Below are positions 1 to 7,905 of a DNA stretch of 64,000 nucleotides, one piece after another (position 1 is the first letter of the stretch; each line of letters starts with the position of its first letter). The DNA lies in NCBI RefSeq assembly GCF_035917235.1, contig NZ_CP108423.1, positions 7,283,501 through 7,347,500 on the forward strand, given 5' to 3'. The notes under the pieces are model-generated. The model was not told where the DNA came from and searched no databases. It saw only the letters and a list, made by a program, of their open reading frames with translations. The DNA is from Streptomyces sp. NBC_01294. Its GTDB lineage: Bacteria > Actinomycetota > Actinomycetes > Streptomycetales > Streptomycetaceae. A program made the translations under genes and the position numbers.

Positions 1-159
1 TAGCAGATACGATCAACTGACGGACGGCAAGCGTCAGTTTACGGACCGTGCACGCGGGCGGGAAGCGGCCACGCCGGGGGCGGGGGCGGCCGTCGAGTGA
101 CTCGATCATGACCGGGGACGTGCACCGGCGCACTCTGTGCGCCAGTAGAGTGACGCGTT

Positions 160-837
160 GTGGCAGCTCTTCCGTTGAACCAACTTGTCGAGCCCGGATG
201 GGCGAACGCGCTGGAACCCGTGGCCGGGCGTATCGCCGCGATGGGTGACTTCCTGCGTGCGGAGATCGCGGCGGGCCGCACCTATCTGCCGGCCGGAGCG
301 CACGTCCTGCGCGCGTTCCAGCAGCCGTTCGACGAGGTGCGCGTCCTGATCATGGGACAGGATCCGTACCCGACCCCGGGAATGGCCATCGGTCACAGCT
401 TCGCGGTCGCGCCCGAGGTCGACCCGCTGCCCGGCAGCCTGGAGAACATCTTCCGGGAGCTGCACGCGGACCTCGGACTGCCGCGCCCTTCCAACGGCGA
501 CCTGACGCCGTGGACCCGGCAGGGCGTGCTGCTGCTGAACAGGGCGCTCACCACCGCCCCCCGCAAGCCCGCGGCCCACCGGGGCAAGGGCTGGGAGGAA
601 GTGACGGAGCAGGCCATCCGCGCCCTGGTCGCCCGCGGCAAGCCGCTGGTGTCCGTGCTGTGGGGGCGCGACGCGCGCAATCTGCTGCCCTTCCTCGACG
701 GCTTCCCGGCGATCGAGTCCGCCCACCCGTCCCCGATGTCCGCGGACCGCGGGTTCTTCGGCTCGCGGCCGTTCAGCCGCACCAACGAGCTCCTGGTGCG
801 CCAGGGCGCCCAGCCGGTGGACTGGCAGCTGCCCTGA
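160..837 (+). CDS. ung: Uracil-DNA glycosylase, family 1
   Basis: Removes uracil from DNA by cleaving the N-glycosidic bond, the first step of base-excision repair in the cytoplasm. The 225-residue protein has the usual family length. Motif A is visible as GQDPYPTPG (residues 66-74, with the catalytic Asp68 and Tyr70), and motif B as [19 protein letters not shown] from residue 189, carrying the active-site His189. The GTG start at 160 has only a weak ribosome site, but [14 protein letters not shown] is the expected N-terminus of Streptomyces Ung proteins and no better in-frame start is seen. The gene stands alone; the 159 bases before it hold no other gene. Confidence 0.96.
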   Translation: MAALPLNQLVEPGWANALEPVAGRIAAMGDFLRAEIAAGRTYLPAGAHVLRAFQQPFDEVRVLIMGQDPYPTPGMAIGHSFAVAPEVDPLPGSLENIFRELHADLGLPRPSNGDLTPWTRQGVLLLNRALTTAPRKPAAHRGKGWEEVTEQAIRALVARGKPLVSVLWGRDARNLLPFLDGFPAIESAHPSPMSADRGFFGSRPFSRTNELLVRQGAQPVDWQLP

Positions 838-943
838 CCGACCGGGGCCGCTTCACGATCGGCCACCGGTCGGACCGGGCCGCCCCGGGCTCCCGCCGCC
901 TCCGGAGCGCTCGCAGCTCAGGTGCTCGGCGCTCGCTCAGTGC

Positions 944-2035
944 TCAGTGCTCCAGGGTGGCCGCCCGTACGCACAGGACGTCCGGCAGGTGTTCGGTCAG
1001 CAACTGCCAGCTCTCGCCGTCGTCGTGGCTGGCGTACAGCTCGCCGTTGCGGTTGCCGAAGTAGATTCCCGCAGGGTCCGCGTCGTCCGTGCACAGCGCG
1101 TCCCGCAGCACCGTGCCGTAGTGGTCCCCGGTGGGGAGCCCGCGCGTCAGCGGTTCCCAGCTGGCGCCCGCGTCCCGGGTGCGGAAGACCCGGCACCGGT
1201 GTCCGGCCGGGACCCGGTCGGAGTCGGCGTTGAGCGGGAAGACGTAGGCGGTGTCCGGTCGGTGCGGGTGGGCGGCCACCGCGAAGCCGAAGTCGGAGGG
1301 CAGTCCGCCGCCGATGTCGGTCCAGCGGGCCCCCGCGTCGTCGCTGCGATAGACGCCCCAGTGGTTCTGCAGGTACAGGCGGTCCGTGTCCCCGGCATCC
1401 TGGGCGATCTTGTGCACGCACTGTCCGAACTCGGGGTTCGGATCCGGCAGGAACACCGCCGAGACCCCCTCGTTGGACGGTGTCCAGCTGGCCCCGCCGT
1501 CCTTGGTCCGGAACACGCCGGCGGTGGAGACGGCCACGGTCACGGCGTCCGGGTCGCGGGGGTCGGTGATCACCGTGTGCAGGCCCTCACCGCCGCCGCC
1601 CGGCTCCCACTTGCCCCGGGTCGGGTGCTCCCACAGCGGGCGGACCAGTTCGAAGGACTCGCCCCGGTCCGTCGAGCGGAACAGCGCGGCCGGCTCCGTC
1701 CCCGCGTACACCACGTCCGGGGCCTCGGGCCCGGCCGGCTGCAGCTGCCAGACCCGCTCCAGCGAGGCGCCGGTGTCCTGGGGGAACTTCACGGCGGCCG
1801 CGGCGGGTTCCCGCCAGGTCGCCCCGAGGTCGTCGGAGCTGAAGACGGACGGCCCCCAGTGCGTGCTGTCCCCGCCGACCAGCAGCCGGGGCGCCGGGCC
1901 CCGCCGGTCGACGGCGACCGCGTAGATCGCCTGGGCGTTGAAATGGGGTCCGTCGAACTCCCACGGCGCGCCGTTTCGGCGACGCCCGATGAAGAGTCCT
2001 TTACGGGTTCCCACGAGCAGTAGTACGTCGGCCAT
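944..2035 (-). CDS. BNR/Asp-box beta-propeller protein (sialidase or sortilin fold, WD40/YVTN/BNR-like)
   Basis: Predicted cytoplasmic propeller of 363 residues with no signal peptide. Six Asp-box motifs (S/T-x-D-x-G-x-S/T-W/F) are visible: SSDDLGATW, STDRGESF, TKDGGASW, SDDAGARW, TRDAGASW and SHDDGESW. This repeat occurs in sialidases, sortilin domains and plant photosystem assembly factors; without sialidase active-site residues no enzyme activity can be claimed. The ATG at 2035 is chosen over longer starts because GGAGGTG lies just upstream on the minus strand and MADVLLLVGTRKGLF begins the first blade. It is transcribed away from the WS/DGAT gene. Confidence 0.85.
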   Translation of the reverse strand: MADVLLLVGTRKGLFIGRRRNGAPWEFDGPHFNAQAIYAVAVDRRGPAPRLLVGGDSTHWGPSVFSSDDLGATWREPAAAAVKFPQDTGASLERVWQLQPAGPEAPDVVYAGTEPAALFRSTDRGESFELVRPLWEHPTRGKWEPGGGGEGLHTVITDPRDPDAVTVAVSTAGVFRTKDGGASWTPSNEGVSAVFLPDPNPEFGQCVHKIAQDAGDTDRLYLQNHWGVYRSDDAGARWTDIGGGLPSDFGFAVAAHPHRPDTAYVFPLNADSDRVPAGHRCRVFRTRDAGASWEPLTRGLPTGDHYGTVLRDALCTDDADPAGIYFGNRNGELYASHDDGESWQLLTEHLPDVLCVRAATLEH

Positions 2036-2256
2036 GGCCGGCACCTCCGGACCTCGTCGTCCTGTGGGGCTTTGCCTTGCAGAGCTTTTCGGCCAGTCTG
2101 CACCCGCCCACTGACATGGGCCCGGCGGACCGCGCGGAGTCCGCGAACAGCTGATCGATACCGATCGTTTACGGCGCGGCAATGATCGCTACTTGCATGT
2201 AGGTGTCTGGAATGGGTTGACTTCAAGCCACTACTGCCGCACCCGAGAGGACTTAT

Positions 2257-3585
2257 GTGGCCACCGAGCGCCTGTCCCCGCTCGACCTCGCCTTCTGGCG
2301 GATCGAATCCGCCGACCACCCCATGCACCTCGGCGCCCTGGCCGTCTTCAGCGCCGCGCCGCGCGGCGGCTCCGGCGCCGCCGAGCACGCCGCCGAACTG
2401 CTCGCCGCCCGCTGCGCGTCCGTACCGGGGCTGCGCCGCCGGATCCGCGACGTGCTGCTGCCGGTCGGCGCGGCCGCCTGGACGCCGGACCCCGGCTTCG
2501 ACCCCGCGCGGCACGTGTTCCTCGTCCGTACGGACTGCGCCGACCCGCACGCCGCCGCCGGGCCGCTGATGGCCCGGCCGCTGGACCGGGAGCTCCCGCC
2601 GTGGGAGGCGCACGTGCTGGCCGGGCCGGACCCGGACTCCTTCGCGGTGCTCTTCAAGTTCCACCACGCCCTCGCCGACGGCCTGGGCGCGCTCGCCCTG
2701 GCGGCCACCCTGTTCGACGAGGGACCGGCCCTGCGGACGCCCGCGCGCCCGGTCCCCGAGCAGCGGGCGGCCGGCTCCGCGCTGCGCCGGCTCCCCGGGG
2801 CCCTCGCCGCCCGGGTCCAGGACGTCGGCCAGGCCCTGGAGATCGGCGCCGCCGTGGCCCGCGCGGGACTGCCGCTCGGGGTTCCCGCCGCCCTCACGGC
2901 GGACCCGGACGGTCCGGGGGCCCGGACCGTCGCCGGTCTCGCCCTCGACCTGGACGAGGTCAACCTGGTCCGCAAAGCGGCCGGCGGCACCGTCAACGAC
3001 GTGCTCATCTCCGTGGTCGCCGGGGCGCTGCGGCGCTGGCTGGAGGAGCGGGGCGATCCCGCGCCCGCCGGGCCGGGCCCCCGCGCCCTGATTCCCGTCT
3101 CGCGCCGGGGCAGGCCCGGAGCCGGCGGCGGGAACCGGCTCTCCGGCTACCTGCTGCGGCTGCCGCTCGCCGAGCGCGACCCGCTGCTGCGCCTGGACCG
3201 GGTCCGGGCGGCCATGGACCGCAACAAGGACGCCGGCCCCGCCCGCGGCGCGGGAGCCGTCGCCCTGCTCGCCGACCACGTCCACCCGCTCGGCCACCGG
3301 CTCGGCGGCCCGCTCGTCGCCCAGGCGGCCCGGCTGCTCTTCGACATCCTGGTCACGAGCGTCCCGCTGCCCGGCCTGACCTTCTCCCTCGGCGGCAGCC
3401 GGGTCCGCGAGGTCTATCCCTTCGCCCCGCTGGCCCGAGGCCAGTCGCTGGCCGTCGCCGTCTCCACGTACAAGGGGACCGTCCACTACGGCCTGGTCGC
3501 CGACGCCGCCGCCGTCCCGGACCTGGCCGTGCTGGCCGGGGCGCTGCGCGCGGAGCTCGACGCGCTTGTACGAGAAGTCTCGTAG
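2257..3585 (+). CDS. Wax ester synthase / diacylglycerol acyltransferase (WS/DGAT) family
   Basis: Transfers an acyl group from acyl-CoA to a fatty alcohol or diacylglycerol, making neutral storage lipid at the membrane. The 442-residue protein carries the family signature HHxxxDG as HHALADG at residues 136-142, where His137 is the expected general base. The N-terminal RLSPLDLAFWRIES and the C-terminal SNVPGP-like region (TSVPLPG) fit the family. GTG 2257 follows GAGAGGA at a normal distance. The last codons overlap the operator-like repeats that precede the next gene, so the OYE promoter begins inside this gene's end. Substrate preference cannot be read from the sequence. Confidence 0.9.
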   Translation: MATERLSPLDLAFWRIESADHPMHLGALAVFSAAPRGGSGAAEHAAELLAARCASVPGLRRRIRDVLLPVGAAAWTPDPGFDPARHVFLVRTDCADPHAAAGPLMARPLDRELPPWEAHVLAGPDPDSFAVLFKFHHALADGLGALALAATLFDEGPALRTPARPVPEQRAAGSALRRLPGALAARVQDVGQALEIGAAVARAGLPLGVPAALTADPDGPGARTVAGLALDLDEVNLVRKAAGGTVNDVLISVVAGALRRWLEERGDPAPAGPGPRALIPVSRRGRPGAGGGNRLSGYLLRLPLAERDPLLRLDRVRAAMDRNKDAGPARGAGAVALLADHVHPLGHRLGGPLVAQAARLLFDILVTSVPLPGLTFSLGGSRVREVYPFAPLARGQSLAVAVSTYKGTVHYGLVADAAAVPDLAVLAGALRAELDALVREVS

Positions 3586-3619
3586 TACGAGGGAATTCGT
3601 AGTATGGTGAATCTCGTAC
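3570..3619 (+). promoter_or_regulatory. Cluster of ACGAG/CTCGT inverted repeats (probable ArsR-type operator)
   Basis: Three related elements lie between the WS/DGAT stop and the OYE gene. ACGAGA-AG-TCTCGT (3570-3583) is a perfect inverted repeat, TACGA-N6-TCGTA lies at 3586-3601, and GAATCTCGTAC at 3609-3619. The last 11-mer is repeated exactly ahead of the ArsR-like gene (4863-4873). Binding by that regulator is inference. Confidence 0.6.
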
Positions 3620-3664
3620 TTAGGCGTCGATCCCGGCGCGCCCGGTGACATCTGGAGAGTCCTG

Positions 3665-4774
3665 ATGAGTGCTGCACCCGCCGTCCCTGCTGCGTTCACC
3701 GCCCTGTTCGCGCCCTACACCCTGCGCTCGGTCACCATCCCGAACCGCGTGTGGATGGCCCCGATGTGCCAGTACAGCGCCGAGGCCTTCGGGCCGAACG
3801 CGGGCGTGGCCCACGAGTGGCACTTCGCGCACTACGCCGCCCGCGCCGTCGGCGGCACCGGCCTGATCATCCAGGAGGCCACCGCCGTCTCCCCGGAAGG
3901 CCGGATCTCCCCGTACGACCTCGGCATCTGGAACGACACCCAGGTCGAGGCCCTGCGCCGGATCACCTCCTTCCTCAAGGCCCGGGGGACCGTCCCCGGC
4001 ATCCAGATCGGCCACGCCGGCCGCAAGGCCTCCACCGACCGGCCCTGGACGGGCGGCGGCCCGGTCGGACCCGAGGCGCACGGCTGGCGGCCGGCCGCCC
4101 CGAGCGCCCTGCCGTTCGCCGAGGGCCACCCGGTTCCGCACGAGCTGACGGTCGATGAGATCGCCGAGATCACGCGCCAGTTCGCGGCCGCCGCCGAACG
4201 CGCGCTCGCGGCGGGCTACGAGGTCGTCGAGATCCACGGCGCCCACGGCTACCTCATCGGGGAGTTCCTCTCCCCGCACAGCAACAAGCGCACCGACGCC
4301 TACGGCGGCTCCTTCGAGAACCGGACCCGCTTCGCCCTCGACGTCGTGGACGCCGTACGGGCGGTGTGGCCCGAGGAGCTCCCGCTGTTCTTCCGGATCT
4401 CCGCCACCGACTGGCTGGAGGAGGACGGCTGGACCGGCGACGAGACGGTGCGCCTGGCCGGACTGCTCCGGGAACACGGCGTGGACCTCCTCGACGTCTC
4501 GACCGGCGGCCTGGCCCCCGGCGCGAACATCCCGGTCGGCCCCGGCTACCAGGTGCCGTTCGCCGCCCGGGTCAAGAACGAGACGACCCTCCCGGTGGCC
4601 GCCGTCGGCCTGATCACCGAACCGCAGCAGGCCGAGAAGATCCTCGCCAACGGCGAGGCGGACGCGGTCCTGCTGGGCCGGGAGCTGCTGCGCGACCCGT
4701 ACTGGGCCCGCCGCGCGGCCGACGAGCTGGGCGCGGAGATCCGTACGCCCGGGCAGTACCAGCGCTCCTGGTGA
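3665..4774 (+). CDS. Old yellow enzyme family NADH:flavin oxidoreductase (YqjM type)
   Basis: FMN-dependent ene-reductase of 369 residues that uses NAD(P)H to reduce activated alkenes or related electrophiles. MAPMCQYSA near residues 31-39 places a cysteine (Cys35) where YqjM has its redox-sensing active-site Cys. HGAHGYLIGEFLSPHSNKR (191 onward) contains the paired histidines that bind the substrate carbonyl, and DAYGGSFENR is the next family block. ATG 3665 follows CTGGAGAG. The upstream repeats and the ArsR-like gene downstream suggest that the two genes form one regulated unit, so the substrate or a reactive compound may be the inducer. Confidence 0.92.
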   Translation: MSAAPAVPAAFTALFAPYTLRSVTIPNRVWMAPMCQYSAEAFGPNAGVAHEWHFAHYAARAVGGTGLIIQEATAVSPEGRISPYDLGIWNDTQVEALRRITSFLKARGTVPGIQIGHAGRKASTDRPWTGGGPVGPEAHGWRPAAPSALPFAEGHPVPHELTVDEIAEITRQFAAAAERALAAGYEVVEIHGAHGYLIGEFLSPHSNKRTDAYGGSFENRTRFALDVVDAVRAVWPEELPLFFRISATDWLEEDGWTGDETVRLAGLLREHGVDLLDVSTGGLAPGANIPVGPGYQVPFAARVKNETTLPVAAVGLITEPQQAEKILANGEADAVLLGRELLRDPYWARRAADELGAEIRTPGQYQRSW

Positions 4775-4862
4775 CGGCGCCGCGGCTCCGGCGCCCCGCG
4801 GGCCGGAGCCGCGCCGCACCCCCGTTTCGCGCGATGTCCGAGCGTGCGAGGGTTCCTTCGAC

Positions 4863-4875
4863 GAATCTCGTACGA
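4863..4875 (+). promoter_or_regulatory. Operator-like element in the arsR-type promoter
   Basis: GAATCTCGTAC at 4863-4873 repeats exactly the 11-mer at 3609-3619 ahead of the OYE gene. It overlaps the perfect 8-base palindrome TCGTACGA (4868-4875). The position 40-50 bases before the ArsR-like start codon fits autoregulation. Confidence 0.55.
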
Positions 4876-4914
4876 TGGGGGCAGGGAGCCAAGCCGACTG
4901 AGTGGAGCAGGGAC

Positions 4915-5280
4915 ATGACGGAACGGGACACGGCTCGCACCCTCGCCCACCCCGAGACGGCCGAGATCCGCCTGGAGGGCGTGCTGCACGCGCTCTCCGA
5001 CCCGGTGCGGCTGTCCATCGTCCTGGACCTGGCCGCCTCGGCCGCAGACCTGTCCTGCTCGCACTTCGACCTGCCGGTGACCAAGTCCACGACCACCCAC
5101 CACTTCCGCGTCCTGCGCGAGAGCGGTGTCGTACGCCAGGCCTACCGGGGCACCACCAAGCTCAACGCCCTGCGCCGGGACGACCTGGAGGCCCTCTTCC
5201 CCGGCCTCCTCGACAGCGTCCTCACGGCGGCCGGGGCCGAGACGGCACGGCTGTCCGAGGCCGCCGGCCTGAGCCGTTGA
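4915..5280 (+). CDS. ArsR-type winged-helix transcriptional regulator
   Basis: Small 121-residue DNA-binding regulator. HALSDPVRLSIVLDLA (26-40) is the typical first helices of the ArsR fold and VTKSTTTHHFRVLRESG (55-71) the recognition helix region. Only one cysteine (Cys48, in SCSHFDL just before the recognition helix) is present and no CxC metal site, so metal sensing is unlikely; redox or electrophile sensing through Cys48 is possible but inferred. ATG 4915 follows GAGCAGGGA. The gene sits just downstream of the OYE gene on the same strand, and both promoters share an 11-base element. The final 13 bases (CCTGAGCCGTTGA, including the stop) are tandemly duplicated at 5281-5293. Confidence 0.88.
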   Translation: MTERDTARTLAHPETAEIRLEGVLHALSDPVRLSIVLDLAASAADLSCSHFDLPVTKSTTTHHFRVLRESGVVRQAYRGTTKLNALRRDDLEALFPGLLDSVLTAAGAETARLSEAAGLSR

Positions 5281-5294
5281 CCTGAGCCGTTGAC

Positions 5295-5705
5295 CTAGGG
5301 CGTGGTGTCCCAGCGGTGGAGCAGGCCGCCGTCCGGGCCGAAGACGTCCATGCGGTAGCCGTCGGGCAGCCGGACGCCCTCGCTGAGCGTCAGGTACGCG
5401 GTGACGGACATCGCCTGCCTCTTGAACAAGGCGTCGTCCGTGTCCGGGTTGTGGGTGCGGACGACGATCAGGGGCGCCGCCCCGTCCGGCCCGGGGACCT
5501 GCTCGATGCCGTACACGTCGGCGTCCCCGCCCGCCTTCCGGTAACGCTCGGCGAGGGCCGCCGCGTCCGGGGGCGCGACCGTACCCGTCACGGTGGGGCC
5601 CGGTGCCGGCGCGGTGCGCCCGCCACCTCCCTCGTCCGTGCACCCCGACAGTGCGGTGCAGGCCGCCACGGTCACCGCGAGTACCAGAATTCTTCCGCGC
5701 ATCAC
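5295..5705 (-). CDS. Small secreted lipoprotein, function unknown
   Basis: A 136-residue protein starting with a lipoprotein signal: MRGRILVLAVTVAACTALSGC, with lipobox LSGC and Cys22 as the predicted lipidated residue. A Gly/Pro/Thr-rich linker follows, then a mixed alpha/beta domain of about 95 residues with no family I recognise. Two adjacent starts exist, GTG at 5705 and ATG at 5702; neither has a strong ribosome site. It ends two bases after the tandem 13-mer that closes the convergent ArsR-like gene. It lies downstream of the FprA-like gene on the same strand with a 9-base gap, so the two may be cotranscribed. Confidence 0.75.
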   Translation of the reverse strand: MMRGRILVLAVTVAACTALSGCTDEGGGGRTAPAPGPTVTGTVAPPDAAALAERYRKAGGDADVYGIEQVPGPDGAAPLIVVRTHNPDTDDALFKRQAMSVTAYLTLSEGVRLPDGYRMDVFGPDGGLLHRWDTTP

Positions 5706-5714
5706 CGCAGCACT

Positions 5715-7073
5715 CTAAGCGAGCCCCGCGGCGCCCAACAGACCGGGCCAGTCCGGGATCTTGACGGAGTGGCGGCCCAGGGAGCGCCCCAGATCGGCCT
5801 CGGCCGCCTCGATGGCCAGCCAGCCCGGCCACTCCACCGGATGCACGCCCGCCGCCCGCAGGGCGTCCAGCGGGTCGCCGGGCAGCTCGCGCCGGGCCAG
5901 CACCCCCGCGTCCTGGAGCAGCGAGGACGCGGTCTCCTTGGCGCACGGCCGGTTCGTGCCGATCACCCCGGTCGGGCCGCGTTTGATCCAGCCCGCCACG
6001 TACTCGCCGACCGAGGCCCGGCCCGCGCGCAGCACCCGGCCCGCCGCGTGCGGGACCGTGCCCTTCACCGGATCGAAGGGCAGCCCGGCCAGCGGGACGC
6101 CCTTGTACCCCACAGAGCGCAGCACCAGCTGCGCCTCGATGTCCTCGTAGACCCCGGTCCCGGTCACCCCGCCGCTGCCGTCCGGGGCGGTCCGCTCGAA
6201 GCGCATCGCGGTGACCCGGCCGTCGGGTCCGCCCAGGATCTCCACCGGACGCAGGTAGAACCGCAGCGCGATGCGGCGCGCCGCCCCGCCCGGGCCCGCC
6301 CCGGCCCAGCCGCGCAGCACCTCCAGGTTCCGCCGCGCCACCGCCGGCAGCGCGGCGGCCGCGCCCGGGTCGTCGTACAGGGGGTCGAGCGCCAGCTCGG
6401 CGGGGTCCGACCAGGCGTCCACGCCCGGCAGCGTGCCCAGCTCCCGCAGCTCCTTGGTGGTGAACTTGCCCTGCGAGGGTCCGCGCCGGGCGACCATCGC
6501 CACCCTGCGCACCCCGCTGTCCGCGAGCGCGCCCAGCGCCGGCTGCGGCATGTCCGTCGGCGCCAGTTCGGCCGTGCCCCGGGCCAGGATCCGCGTCACG
6601 TCCACCGCGACGTTGCCCGCCCCGACCACCACCGCCGCGTCCACCCCGGTCAGGCCGAAGGCCTCGGCGGCGGCATCCGGATGACCGCTGTACCAGGACA
6701 CGAAGGCCGTCGCGGAGTGCACGCCGGCCAGCTCCTCGCCGGGGATCCCCAGCAGCCGGTCCCGCGCCGCGCCCACGCAGTACACGACCGCGTGGTAGAG
6801 CTCCAGCAGCCGCTGCGTGGACAGCTCCTCGCCGCCGACCTCGACGTTCCCGAGGAAGCGGACGCGCTCGTCCTCCAGCACGGTGCGCAGGTTGCCCTGC
6901 AGCGACTTGATCTTCTCGTGGTCCGGGGCGACCCCGTAGCGTACGAGCCCGTACGGAGCGGGCAGCCGGTCCAGTACGTCGACCCGCACTCCGGGCACCT
7001 CGCGCTGCTGGACCAGCGTCTGGGCCGCGTAGACCCCACTGGGGCCCGATCCGACGACGGCGACACGAAGCAC
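5715..7073 (-). CDS. fprA: Ferredoxin-NADP+ reductase, FprA/adrenodoxin reductase type
   Basis: FAD flavoprotein of 452 residues that passes electrons between NADPH and ferredoxin, often supporting P450 systems. The FAD-binding GSGPSG lies at residues 8-13, the conserved APYGLVRYGVAPDH block follows, and a second dinucleotide motif (GAGNVAVDVTRIL) binds NADPH. VARRGPSQGKFTTKELREL and the C-terminal KRGPTGVIGTNR are characteristic of the adrenodoxin-reductase group. GTG 7073 is preceded on the minus strand by GGGAGGAG. No ferredoxin or P450 gene is adjacent, so the partner is elsewhere in the genome. The symbol follows the mycobacterial homologue. Confidence 0.9.
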   Translation of the reverse strand: MLRVAVVGSGPSGVYAAQTLVQQREVPGVRVDVLDRLPAPYGLVRYGVAPDHEKIKSLQGNLRTVLEDERVRFLGNVEVGGEELSTQRLLELYHAVVYCVGAARDRLLGIPGEELAGVHSATAFVSWYSGHPDAAAEAFGLTGVDAAVVVGAGNVAVDVTRILARGTAELAPTDMPQPALGALADSGVRRVAMVARRGPSQGKFTTKELRELGTLPGVDAWSDPAELALDPLYDDPGAAAALPAVARRNLEVLRGWAGAGPGGAARRIALRFYLRPVEILGGPDGRVTAMRFERTAPDGSGGVTGTGVYEDIEAQLVLRSVGYKGVPLAGLPFDPVKGTVPHAAGRVLRAGRASVGEYVAGWIKRGPTGVIGTNRPCAKETASSLLQDAGVLARRELPGDPLDALRAAGVHPVEWPGWLAIEAAEADLGRSLGRHSVKIPDWPGLLGAAGLA

Positions 7074-7125
7074 GGCGGAGCTCCTCCCGCAGGTGGTCCC
7101 AGCATGACACCGGCCCCCTCAGTCG

Positions 7126-7830
7126 TCAGCCCATCGCGCGCATCCGGTGGATCTCGGCGCTCTGGGTGGCCACCACCTCGTTGGCCATCTCCTCGACGGC
7201 GACGTTGTTGCCCCCGGCCAGCGCTTCGCCGGCCATCGTCAGGGCGCCCTCGTGGTGGGCGGTCATCAGCTTCAGGAAGAGCCGGTCGAAGTCGGCCCCC
7301 TTCGCCTCGGTCAGCTCCTTGAGCTGCTGCTCGGTCGCCATGCCCGGCATCGCACCGTGGTCGTGACCCTGGTCGTGGCCCTGACCGTGCCCGCCGGATC
7401 CCGCGGACGGCGTCGGATGGCGGGCCAACCACTTCTGCATCGCCCCGATTTCGGGCTTCTGCGCGGCCGTGATCCGATCCGCCAGGCGCTTGACCCCGTC
7501 GGCCGCGGCCCGCTGCGGGGCCAGCGCGCTCATCGTCAGGGCCTGCCGGTGGTGTTCGATCATGCGCTGCACGTAGGCGTGGTCGGCGGCGTTCGGGCTG
7601 TCGTCGGGTTTCGCCTTCGCCGCCTGTTCGGGCGTGAGCGTGCGTGACTTCTCGCCCGGTCTGCCCGGTGCGACGATCACGGCCTGTCCGTCGTCGGCCC
7701 GGTCGGACCCGCCGTCCCCCTGGCAGCCGGCGAGCGTCAGCAGGAGGCCGGCGGCCGCCAACGCCGCGGCACACCGTCCCGGCATCGTTCCCAACTTCTC
7801 GCGGACCCTGCGGGCTTTTGCCATGTCCAT
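7126..7830 (-). CDS. DUF305 family lipoprotein, His-rich (ferritin-like, copper-associated family)
   Basis: Predicted membrane-anchored extracytoplasmic protein of 234 residues. The signal peptide ends in LTLAGC, with Cys36 the lipidation site. Two paired DUF305 repeats are visible, each starting with a hydrophobic-Met and double-His helix: MIEHHRQALTMS and MTAHHEGALTMA. Between them lies GHGQGHDQGHDHGAMPGM, a His/Met-rich loop well suited to binding copper or another soft metal. DUF305 proteins are often found with copper-resistance genes, but none is adjacent here. It is divergent from the LVIVD-repeat gene, 75 bases away, so the two promoters share this gap. Confidence 0.87.
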   Translation of the reverse strand: MDMAKARRVREKLGTMPGRCAAALAAAGLLLTLAGCQGDGGSDRADDGQAVIVAPGRPGEKSRTLTPEQAAKAKPDDSPNAADHAYVQRMIEHHRQALTMSALAPQRAAADGVKRLADRITAAQKPEIGAMQKWLARHPTPSAGSGGHGQGHDQGHDHGAMPGMATEQQLKELTEAKGADFDRLFLKLMTAHHEGALTMAGEALAGGNNVAVEEMANEVVATQSAEIHRMRAMG

Positions 7831-7905
7831 GAAGGGAAGATACTGCCGGGGTCCAGGTTCCGTTCCCCTGCGGTCGGAACCGATCGGGCTCCCATGGGAG
7901 GCACA

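Noticed and set aside
106..726. Long minus-strand ORF opposite uracil-DNA glycosylase
   Set aside because: It is a GC-frame shadow with no ribosome site and Arg/Gly-rich composition; the Ung frame has clear catalytic motifs.
1789..3699. Minus-strand ORF of 636 residues over the WS/DGAT gene
   Set aside because: Pure shadow of the HHxxxDG-containing gene; low-complexity Arg/Gly/Gln composition and no start with a ribosome site.
5316..7322. Plus-strand ORF of 668 residues over the FprA-like and lipoprotein genes
   Set aside because: Opposite-strand shadow; the minus-strand frames carry FAD and NADPH motifs and a lipobox.
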